Shown here: piece after piece, positions 25,560 to 33,053 of the stretch
Numbering within the stretch: the stretch's first letter is position 1
Layout of the letters: every line of letters starts with the position of its first letter
NCBI RefSeq assembly: GCF_034497705.1
Contig: NZ_JAXRUV010000002.1
Coordinates: 62,001 to 126,000, forward strand
From: Marinococcus luteus_A
GTDB lineage: Bacteria > Bacillota > Bacilli > Bacillales > Marinococcaceae
Length of the DNA stretch: 64,000 nucleotides
Direction of reading: 5' to 3'
Translations under genes and position numbers: made by a program
Notes under the pieces: model-generated
What the model was told of the DNA's origin: nothing
Seen by the model: the letters and a program-made list of their open reading frames with translations, nothing else
Databases searched by the model: none

Positions 25560-26840
25560 TTATTTTGCTGTAATATATTCTTTGTTGCCCATATAACCGC
25601 GCAGCACTTCAGGAATCTTAATGCTGCCGTCCTCCTGCTGATGGTTTTCCATGATCGCTGCCACTGTTCGTCCCAAAGCAAGCCCTGAGCCGTTTAGTGT
25701 GTGCACAAATTCCGTTTTTGCATCGCGGTCCCGCTTAAAGCGGATATTCGCGCGCCGGGCCTGGAAATCCTCAAAATTACTGCAGGACGAAATTTCTTTA
25801 TAGTCTTCATAGCTAGGGAGCCATACTTCGATGTCGTATTTTTTCGCTGCCGTAAAGCCTAAGTCCCCCGTGCACATATTCATCACACGATACGGAAGAT
25901 CGAGCAGCTGCAGTACTTTTTCGGCGTGGCCTGTTAGAGTTTCAAGCTCTTCATAGGAATCTTCCGGCGTCGTAAACCGTACAAGCTCCACTTTATTAAA
26001 CTGGTGCTGGCGGATTAAGCCGCGAGTGTCCCTTCCTGCCGAGCCTGCTTCAGATCGGAAGCACGCACTGAAAGCGGTATAGGCTTTCGGAAGTTCTTTT
26101 CCTGCGAGAATTTCTTCGCGGTGCATGTTCGTGACAGGAACTTCTGCCGTTGGCACGAGAAAATAGTCCTCTTCCTGGATTTGAAAAGCATCCTCCTCAA
26201 ATTTCGGGAGTTGGCCGGTGCCGGTCATGCTGTCGCGATTCACCATATACGGGGGAATCAATTCTTCATAGCCGTGTTCATCGCTGTGCAGATCCATCAT
26301 AAACTGAATCAGCGCCCGTTCAAGACGTGCCCCGGCTCCTTTATAAAACATGAACCGGCTTCCGGTTACTTTGGCAGCCCGCTCGGCATCAAGCATATTC
26401 AGATCCACACCGAGGTCCCAGTGCGGCTTCAGGGCAAAATCAAACACCGGTTTTTCTCCCCAGACTCTCACCTCTTCGTTATCTGATTCATCTTCGCCGA
26501 CTGGAACTGTTTCATGTGGAACATTTGGAATGGAAAGCAGAATATGCTGCAGGCGTTCATCCTTTTCACGGATTTGTTCATCCAGTTTTTTAACCCTTCC
26601 TGATACGTCCCGCATTTCCGTAATCAATTCATCGGCGTCTTCTTTGTTTTTCTTTTTAGCTGCGATTTCATCGGATACGGTGTTGCGCCGCTGTTTTAAC
26701 TCCTCCGTCTCCTGGATCAGTTCCCTGCGTTCGCGGTCGAGTTCTTCAAAGGAATCCAATTCACTGATATCTTCATTTCGCTTCGAAAGCTGCTCTTTTA
26801 CTGCATTAAAATCATTTCGCAATCGTTTAGGGTCTAGCAT
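25560..26840 (-). CDS. serS: seryl-tRNA synthetase
   Basis: A 426-residue class II synthetase that charges tRNA-Ser. The N-terminal 110 residues form the long coiled-coil arm that grips the variable arm of tRNA-Ser. Class II motif 2 is seen in FRSEAGSAGRDTRGLIR and motif 3 in GSGLALGRTVAAIMENHQ. ATG 26840 (MLDPKRLRND) has GAAGGAGG upstream; the frame continues six codons further but crosses that site. A T-box leader precedes it. Confidence 0.96.
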   Translation of the reverse strand: MLDPKRLRNDFNAVKEQLSKRNEDISELDSFEELDRERRELIQETEELKQRRNTVSDEIAAKKKNKEDADELITEMRDVSGRVKKLDEQIREKDERLQHILLSIPNVPHETVPVGEDESDNEEVRVWGEKPVFDFALKPHWDLGVDLNMLDAERAAKVTGSRFMFYKGAGARLERALIQFMMDLHSDEHGYEELIPPYMVNRDSMTGTGQLPKFEEDAFQIQEEDYFLVPTAEVPVTNMHREEILAGKELPKAYTAFSACFRSEAGSAGRDTRGLIRQHQFNKVELVRFTTPEDSYEELETLTGHAEKVLQLLDLPYRVMNMCTGDLGFTAAKKYDIEVWLPSYEDYKEISSCSNFEDFQARRANIRFKRDRDAKTEFVHTLNGSGLALGRTVAAIMENHQQEDGSIKIPEVLRGYMGNKEYITAK

Positions 26841-26879
26841 AGGTGATTCCTCCTTCAAATAGTAGCTGTTTATATATTA

Positions 26880-27095
26880 TAAAAAAGCCCCGCCCCTGTG
26901 AATCAGGGACGAGACTTTAATTTCCCGCGTTGCCACCCTCGTTGCAGTAAACTTTACTGCCGGCTTTCTCTCATCCATTAACGGGGACGAACCGAAAACG
27001 GCTACTTTCGTTCACCGTTTTACTCCGGACGGGATTCCTTTCGCATTTTCATCGGTTCACACCAGCCACCGACTCTCTGAAGAAAAAAGCAAAAG
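26880..27095 (-). promoter_or_regulatory. T-box riboswitch of serS
   Basis: The minus strand shows the T-box core AGGGTGGCAACGCGG (26925-26939), which pairs with the end of uncharged tRNA. A terminator follows: 12 paired bases with an ATTCA loop and then TTTTTT (26881-26916). Stem I would lie at about 26990-27090. A serine TCC within GGAATCCCG is a possible specifier codon, but I could not fold stem I with confidence. When tRNA-Ser is uncharged the antiterminator would form and serS would be expressed. Confidence 0.88.
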
Positions 27096-27122
27096 TACTA
27101 TTGTCCATCAACGCGATTGTAT

Positions 27123-27710
27123 TTACACATTTACTGCTGCCTGTGCTTCACGTACCATCTGTACGAAATACTGATGAAACCTGCGGTCGCTCGTCAGCTC
27201 CGGATGAAAGGAGCAGGAAAGCAGATGATCCTGCCGTGCAACCACGATTTCATCTTTATATTCTGCAAGCACTTCGACATTTTGTCCAACTTCCGTAATC
27301 AACGGGGCCCGGATGAATACCGCTTCGACATCATCCGCGACTCCGCGAATGGAAAGCTCGGTTTCAAAGCTTTCACGCTGACGGCCGAACGCATTACGCT
27401 GAACCGTCATGTCCATCAGTTCGAGATGGCCTTCCGGCTCGCCTACCACGTCAGTAGCCATTAAAATCAATCCGGCACATGTGCCAAACACTGGTTTTCC
27501 TGCTTTGGCGAACGCCTGCAGCGGTTCAAAAAATTGATATTTTTCCACCAGCCGTCGCATCGTCGTGCTTTCGCCGCCTGGAAAGACCAACCCATCAATT
27601 TCTTCAAGCTGTTCTGGCCGTTTTACGATAATAATTTCCGTATCAGGGGCCTCTAAACTTTTGACATGTTCACGAACAGCGCCTTGAAGAGCTAAAACGC
27701 CGATTTTCAT
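27123..27710 (-). CDS. pdxT: pyridoxal 5-phosphate synthase glutaminase PdxT
   Basis: A 195-residue class I glutamine amidotransferase that feeds ammonia to PdxS for vitamin B6 synthesis. The catalytic cysteine lies in GTCAGLI, and the histidine-glutamate pair in SFHPELTSD. GLVFPGGESTTM is the oxyanion region. ATG 27710 is directly preceded by an in-frame GTG (27713) that is nearer the AGGGGG site. It follows pdxS by 27 bases, in one operon. Confidence 0.95.
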   Translation of the reverse strand: MKIGVLALQGAVREHVKSLEAPDTEIIIVKRPEQLEEIDGLVFPGGESTTMRRLVEKYQFFEPLQAFAKAGKPVFGTCAGLILMATDVVGEPEGHLELMDMTVQRNAFGRQRESFETELSIRGVADDVEAVFIRAPLITEVGQNVEVLAEYKDEIVVARQDHLLSCSFHPELTSDRRFHQYFVQMVREAQAAVNV

Positions 27711-27737
27711 CACGAGTAAAAACCCCCTGGATTTATA

Positions 27738-28622
27738 TTACTGACTGCGGTCCTGCATACGGTCAAAGCCTTCAAGCTGGGAAATATCCATCCCGCTCAT
27801 TGCAGTACCCAGTCCTTTGGACAGCTTAGCGATCAGCTCATAGTCTTCATAGTGCGTGGTCGCTTCTACGATGGCCCGGGCAAATTTATCCGGATATTCG
27901 GATTTGAAAATACCGGAGCCTACGAATACACCGTCGGCGCCGAGCTCCATCATTAAAGCGGCGTCGGCTGGTGTTGCTATGCCGCCTGCTGCAAAGTTAA
28001 CGACTGGAAGGCGTCCTTCTTCGCGAATTTGAAGCAGCAGTTCGTACGGCGCACCAAGATTTTTCGCTTCTGTCATTAATTCGTCCTTCGACAGGCCGAT
28101 CACTTTGCGGATTTGAGACTGGATCAAACGCATATGGCGTACTGCTTCCACAATATTGCCCGTGCCCGGCTCCCCTTTTGTCCGAAGCATGGAAGCTCCT
28201 TCACCAATACGGCGGGTCGCTTCACCGAGATCACGAGCTCCGCAGACAAACGGAACCGTGTACTCTGATTTATCCATATGATACACATCGTCCGCCGGTG
28301 TAAGCACTTCGCTTTCATCAATATAATCAGCGCCCAGTGATTCGAGCACCCGCGCTTCCACGATGTGGCCGATACGGGCTTTTGCCATTACAGGAATCGA
28401 TACAGCGTCCATCACTTCCTGAACAATTGTAGGATCTGCCATGCGGGCTACGCCGCCGGCAGCACGGATGTCTGAAGGCACCCGTTCCAGTGCCATAACA
28501 GCTACTGCTCCTGCCTCTTCGGCGATTTTCGCCTGTTCTCCGTTAACGACGTCCATAATAACGCCGCCTTTTTGCATTTCAGCCATGCCTCTTTTAACGC
28601 GGTCTGTTCCTCTCTCTGCCAT
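27738..28622 (-). CDS. pdxS: pyridoxal 5-phosphate synthase PdxS
   Basis: A 294-residue PLP synthase that joins ribose 5-phosphate, glyceraldehyde 3-phosphate and ammonia. Catalytic lysines lie in PVMAKARIGH and MLRTKGEPGTGN. The phosphate-binding loop is seen in NFAAGGIATPADAALMM. It forms a twelve-subunit ring with PdxT. The ATG has GGAGGG upstream. The gene order dacA-pdxS-pdxT-serS matches B. subtilis. A possible promoter, TTACAA-16-TATTAT, lies in the dacA-pdxS gap. Confidence 0.96.
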   Translation of the reverse strand: MAERGTDRVKRGMAEMQKGGVIMDVVNGEQAKIAEEAGAVAVMALERVPSDIRAAGGVARMADPTIVQEVMDAVSIPVMAKARIGHIVEARVLESLGADYIDESEVLTPADDVYHMDKSEYTVPFVCGARDLGEATRRIGEGASMLRTKGEPGTGNIVEAVRHMRLIQSQIRKVIGLSKDELMTEAKNLGAPYELLLQIREEGRLPVVNFAAGGIATPADAALMMELGADGVFVGSGIFKSEYPDKFARAIVEATTHYEDYELIAKLSKGLGTAMSGMDISQLEGFDRMQDRSQ

Positions 28623-28766
28623 ACTTCAGCCCTCCAGCTCCATTATTATATCTATTGCCACCGATCTTTGCGGTGTAATAATAACACTCAGTAGTCCTAT
28701 TGTAACACTATACTATGTCCGGATAAAGCATCTTGTTTGCAGCTGAAAAAGCTTTTATGCCAGCTT

Positions 28767-30041
28767 TTATTTACCAGCAGCTGCGTGCCATACGCTGATG
28801 AACAGGTTGCTGACGCTCTGCACAATATTTCCAAACCACCCGCGCTCCTCTACGGCTTCATCTGCTGTCAAAGGTACTTCTGTACGGCTAGCTCCGCCCT
28901 GCACATACGAGGCTTCACTGTTTGCGACGACCACTGTACCGACTTCTTCTCCCTTTTCGATCGGGGCTTCACTTTTGGATACGGCAATTTCATATTCCGG
29001 TTCTATTTCCTCCGACGAAATGAGCTCCAGCTTTTCTCCAGCCGTCACGTCTATACTTTCTTCCTGTCCGCCTTCGACTTCAATGGATGATTCCCCATCG
29101 ATTTCTGCGCCCTTCTCCACGAGTGTCCGGCTTTCAAGCTCACGTTCGGCATAATCGTATAGTTTAGCCGTTTCGGTAAAGCGCGACATTTTCGTTTCTG
29201 CATTCATCACTACCGATATATATCTGTTTCCGTCCTGTTCGATCGTCCCGGTAAAAGCATTACCAGCCAGATCAGTGGTGCCTGTTTTCAGGCCGTCCAC
29301 TCCTTCGTATTCCTGCTCAAGCCCTGGAAGCATTTTATTCCAGTTAATCATATCGGTTGGTTCTTCCGTGCCTTCTTTGAATGTCTTTTTCGGAATGCCA
29401 GCCACATCAAGCACTTCAGGATACTCATCTAAAAGATGATAAGCCAAAAGGGCAGTATCGTTTGCCGACATCATGTTCTCTGCATTTTCTTCGCTGCCTT
29501 CCGGGGCGTGATCCATCATCATGGAATTATTCAGCCCGGTCGCATTCACGAATTCATAATTTTCCATACCAAGCTCTCCGGCCTGCTGATTCATTCGATC
29601 GGCAAAGGCTGCCTCACTGCCCTCGATATGTTCTGCCAGAGCTATCGTTGCGCCATTCGCAGAGTAAATGGCCATAGCCTCGTAGAGCTCTTCCACTGTA
29701 TAGGTTTCGTCCTGGCGAAGAGGGACGTTTGATAAATTTGTTTGAAGAGAAAGTTCGCGGACTTTATCGCTGATTGCTACTTCATCGTTCCAGCTGATAT
29801 CTCCGTCCTCGACTGCTTTGTTTACTATGTATTCTGTCATCATTTTGGACATGCTGGCCGCAGAAAGCAGTTCATCGGTATTGTCTTCAAAAACTACCTG
29901 CCCTGTATCTGCATCTATCATAATAGAAGCGCTTGCTTCTATATCTGGCTCTGCCGCTTGAGCCGGCACGCTGCCGAACGTCCAGATAGCTGCAGCCGCC
30001 ACGCAGGCAACACCTGCTGTTTTTAACTTATTTCTCTTCAA
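28767..30041 (-). CDS. dacA: D-alanyl-D-alanine carboxypeptidase (PBP5)
   Basis: A 424-residue penicillin-binding protein that trims pentapeptides in the cell wall. A signal peptide ends near VPAQAAEP. Active-site motifs are SMSK (nucleophile serine and lysine), SAN and KTG. The C-terminal segment (GWFGNIVQSVSNLFISVW) is an amphipathic membrane anchor. The start is taken as TTG at 30041 because GGAGG lies eight bases before it; an in-frame GTG at 30050 sits on that site. A Noc site lies about 110 bases upstream. Confidence 0.93.
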   Translation of the reverse strand: MKRNKLKTAGVACVAAAAIWTFGSVPAQAAEPDIEASASIMIDADTGQVVFEDNTDELLSAASMSKMMTEYIVNKAVEDGDISWNDEVAISDKVRELSLQTNLSNVPLRQDETYTVEELYEAMAIYSANGATIALAEHIEGSEAAFADRMNQQAGELGMENYEFVNATGLNNSMMMDHAPEGSEENAENMMSANDTALLAYHLLDEYPEVLDVAGIPKKTFKEGTEEPTDMINWNKMLPGLEQEYEGVDGLKTGTTDLAGNAFTGTIEQDGNRYISVVMNAETKMSRFTETAKLYDYAERELESRTLVEKGAEIDGESSIEVEGGQEESIDVTAGEKLELISSEEIEPEYEIAVSKSEAPIEKGEEVGTVVVANSEASYVQGGASRTEVPLTADEAVEERGWFGNIVQSVSNLFISVWHAAAGK

Positions 30042-30149
30042 TCTCTGCACCTCCGTGGTGTTTTGCTATCGCATATTTTACCACAGCCCCATTTTAAAAC
30101 ATACCTGTCATTGTTCCTTTTATAAAGCCGCCTGCACTCGACAACGTTC

Positions 30150-30175
30150 ATAGATATTTCCCGGGAAATATCTAT
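30150..30175. promoter_or_regulatory. Noc-binding site inside a 26-bp perfect palindrome
   Basis: ATTTCCCGGGAAAT (30156-30169) is the known Noc binding sequence. The symmetry continues perfectly on both sides to 30150 and 30175. It lies between guaB and dacA. Confidence 0.8.
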
Positions 30176-30185
30176 CGACATAAAA

Positions 30186-30212
30186 AAGACGGGAGCCGGC
30201 GGCTCCCGTCTT
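30186..30212 (-). terminator. terminator of guaB
   Basis: A near-perfect hairpin with arms AAGACGGGAGCC and GGCTCCCGTCTT, followed on the minus strand by TTTT. Confidence 0.9.
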
Positions 30213-30218
30213 TCGTTC

Positions 30219-31676
30219 TTAGGAAGAGTAGTTTGGTGCTTCTTTCGTAATCTGCACGTCGTGAGGGTGACTTTCCCGCAGGCCGGCGTTAGTAATCCGC
30301 ACAAAGCGGGCATCTTCACGCAAAGATGAAATTGTCGGGGTACCGCAGTAGCCCATACCGGCCCTCAAGCCGCCAAGCAGCTGGTGGATCGTATCCTTCA
30401 GCGGGCCTTTATAAGGGATACGGCCTTCAATGCCTTCCGGTACAAGCTTTTGGCTGTTTTCTTGGAAATAGCGGTCCTTGCTTCCCTGCTCCATAGCGCT
30501 CATCGAGCCCATGCCACGGTAAACTTTAAACTGGCGGCCCTGATAAATTTCACGCTCCCCAGGACTTTCTGTCACTCCTGCAAGCAGGCTGCCGAGCATC
30601 ACTGCATGAGCACCGGAAGCCAGAGCTTTGGCGATATCGCCGGAATATTTGATTCCGCCGTCGGCAATAATCGGTACGTTATGCTTATCCGCTTCTTCTG
30701 CACACTCATATACAGCGGTGATCTGCGGAACACCAACGCCAGCTACTACACGGGTTGTACATATAGAGCCCGGACCGATGCCGACTTTTACAATATCGGC
30801 GCCTGCCTCGATTAAATCCCTCGTGCCTTCAGCCGTGGCCACATTTCCAACTATCAGCACGACATCAGGATAGCTGCTGCGGATTTCTGCAATTTTGTCG
30901 AGTACGCCTTTGGAGTGACCGTGGGCAGTATCGATCACAATTGCGTCGGCTTCTGCTTTAACCAGAGCTTCCACACGTTTATCCGTATCGGCGCTCACCC
31001 CGACAGCCGCTCCGACGAGAAGTCTCCCCTGGGTATCCTTTGCCGAATGAGGGAATTCGATTACCTTCTCGATGTCTTTAATCGTAATCAGGCCTTTCAG
31101 GGTGCCATCCTTTTCTACAAGTGGAAGCTTTTCAATCCGGTGTTTCTGCAGTACATCCTCCGCTTCCTCAAGCGTAGTTCCCACTGGTGCTGTAACGAGA
31201 TTGTTGGCGGTCATCACTTCTTTGATTCCAATCGAATAGTCTTCGATAAAGCGGAGATCGCGGTTCGTAATGATTCCCACCAGCTTTTGGTTCTCGTCAA
31301 CGATCGGTACGCCGGAAATGCGGTATTTCCCCATTAGATGTTCTGCATCGAACACCTGGTGGTCCGGGTGAAGGAAGAAAGGATTCGTAATAACTCCGCT
31401 TTCTGAGCGCTTCACCTGATCCACCATTTCTGCCTGGGCTTCGATAGACATGTTTTTATGCACTATGCCAAGACCGCCGGCCCGTGCCATCGCGATCGCC
31501 ATATCTGCTTCCGTCACTGTATCCATTCCAGCGCTTACAACAGGAATATTTAAAGGAAGCTTATCGGTTAACGATGTCCGTACTGATACATCCCTTGGAT
31601 GAATATCAGATCTTGCCGGTAACAATAAAACGTCATCAAATGTTAGACCTTCTTGGGAAAACTTATCTGCTCGCAC
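30219..31676 (-). CDS. guaB: IMP dehydrogenase
   Basis: A 485-residue enzyme of GTP synthesis that turns IMP into XMP with NAD. The catalytic cysteine is in GIGPGSICTTRVV, and the mobile flap has the RYFQENSQKLVPEGIEGR segment. Two CBS domains, residues about 95-205, interrupt the barrel and sense nucleotides. The start is GTG with AAGGAGGAAG upstream. In B. subtilis guaB also sits between gyrA and dacA, but there an rRNA operon and yaaC lie in the gap; here a single HD-GYP-like gene does. Confidence 0.96.
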   Translation of the reverse strand: MRADKFSQEGLTFDDVLLLPARSDIHPRDVSVRTSLTDKLPLNIPVVSAGMDTVTEADMAIAMARAGGLGIVHKNMSIEAQAEMVDQVKRSESGVITNPFFLHPDHQVFDAEHLMGKYRISGVPIVDENQKLVGIITNRDLRFIEDYSIGIKEVMTANNLVTAPVGTTLEEAEDVLQKHRIEKLPLVEKDGTLKGLITIKDIEKVIEFPHSAKDTQGRLLVGAAVGVSADTDKRVEALVKAEADAIVIDTAHGHSKGVLDKIAEIRSSYPDVVLIVGNVATAEGTRDLIEAGADIVKVGIGPGSICTTRVVAGVGVPQITAVYECAEEADKHNVPIIADGGIKYSGDIAKALASGAHAVMLGSLLAGVTESPGEREIYQGRQFKVYRGMGSMSAMEQGSKDRYFQENSQKLVPEGIEGRIPYKGPLKDTIHQLLGGLRAGMGYCGTPTISSLREDARFVRITNAGLRESHPHDVQITKEAPNYSS

Positions 31677-31869
31677 GAATCTTCCTCCTTCAAAATGGTT
31701 GATTTTACAGGATTTCTCACTGTCCTGCTGCCTGTAACTATATTTATTTCTAATATCTTATCACGTTTGAGCCAGACTCAGAAGTAAAAGGAAGATGTTT
31801 TATTTTTCCGAAAATTTATAAACAGGCGCTAATAATTATGTAAAGGATTTCAAAGCTGTATCCACCATG

Positions 31870-32898
31870 CTAGATCACATGGTGGATGGATGACTTTTCA
31901 TTTAACTGGACGACCTGACCGTCTTTATCAAGCTGAACCAACGGATATTCTATCTCACGGCGGTCCATGTGCACGATCGAAGCAGAGCTGCCGTCGGCGA
32001 GCTGCACTTTCTTTCCGGTCATTACAGTAATGAACTGCTCTGTTAATGTTTCGACGACGGCGGGAGGAAGCTTTCCAAACGACTGCACCGTCAGCTCACG
32101 CATTGCATGAAAAGCCGATTTTCCCTCATTCTCCAATCGTTCGCTTGCCATGGCGTGATACATGTCCGCCGCTGCTACAATGCTGCTCAGCACATATATT
32201 TTGCCGCTTTTCATCCCGAATGGATACCCGCTTCCATCCTCACGTTCATGGTGCTGCAAAATAGCCAGCAATACCTCATCACTGAGCATACCGGTAGCCT
32301 TTGCCATCTGGTAGCTCTGAATCGGATGCTTTCCCGCCTTCTGACGCTCTACGGCAGAAACTCTGGCCAGGGAAGCGTCACATAAGAGCCCGGCGAGCGC
32401 CGCTCCAAGCCATTCCTTCCGGGTGCAGCCATGCTTTTTAGCCAGCAGCGCAGCTAAAAGCGCCACTGATACCGCATGATGACTTTCGTACTTTTCCTGT
32501 TCTGCAAACTGATAGCTGGTAAATATATGAGAAGCGTTTTCTTCAATATCCTCGAGCAGGGGAGCAACAACGGCACGTGCTTTTTTCATTTCAATCGGGG
32601 CTCCAGCTGTCCATGAGCGCCACATGACTTCATGCGCTTCCACTGCTGCATCATAAACGTCTTCAAATCTCGGCTGATGATGCCCCGTGGCTGTCTCAGC
32701 CTCTTCAGCTGGAGAAAAGGGATCACCATTGACAAGCACCGGCTTCACTTCAATATACTCCACAAGAAATTGTTTGATAATATCGACTAAATGCTCTGTC
32801 AGCGCCGTTTGTTTTCTGACCACCGGTGTTTCGTTCACTGCATAGATATCGTTCACCAGGACGCATCCAGGCACTGCCTGATTAATATGTATCCGCAT
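31870..32898 (-). CDS. HD-GYP-type protein with a degenerate HD motif
   Basis: A 342-residue protein whose residues about 135-290 form an HD-GYP domain, usually a cyclic-di-GMP phosphodiesterase. The GYP part is intact (HHEREDGSGYPFGMKSGKI), as are the upstream histidine (SHHAVSVALL), the HP pair and the ADMYHAM motif. The HD pair itself reads CD (AGLLCDASL) where the family has HDIGK, so one metal ligand is cysteine and the lysine is lost. Activity is doubtful; it may be a sensor or scaffold. ATG 32898 has GGAG eight bases upstream. It lies alone between gyrA and guaB. Confidence 0.8.
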   Translation of the reverse strand: MRIHINQAVPGCVLVNDIYAVNETPVVRKQTALTEHLVDIIKQFLVEYIEVKPVLVNGDPFSPAEEAETATGHHQPRFEDVYDAAVEAHEVMWRSWTAGAPIEMKKARAVVAPLLEDIEENASHIFTSYQFAEQEKYESHHAVSVALLAALLAKKHGCTRKEWLGAALAGLLCDASLARVSAVERQKAGKHPIQSYQMAKATGMLSDEVLLAILQHHEREDGSGYPFGMKSGKIYVLSSIVAAADMYHAMASERLENEGKSAFHAMRELTVQSFGKLPPAVVETLTEQFITVMTGKKVQLADGSSASIVHMDRREIEYPLVQLDKDGQVVQLNEKSSIHHVI

Positions 32899-33020
32899 GG
32901 AGACCACTCCATTCCTACTAATATAATACTTATATTTTACTATTTTCCCCGGAAAATACCACTACTTTCCCTGTTCTCATGAAGGTTTTTAGAATAAAAT
33001 TCCATTTTTCATGCAAAAAA

Positions 33021-33049
33021 GCCCAGCCGTTTAAACTACGGCCGGACTT
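33021..33049 (-). terminator. terminator of gyrA
   Basis: Eleven paired bases (with G-T pairs) around AGCCCAGCCGT and ACGGCCGGACT, followed on the minus strand by TTTTTT. Confidence 0.8.
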
Positions 33050-33053
33050 CAAA

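Noticed and set aside
32942..32957. Noc-site-like sequence near the HD-GYP gene start
   Set aside because: Three mismatches to the 14-base consensus, including the central CG.
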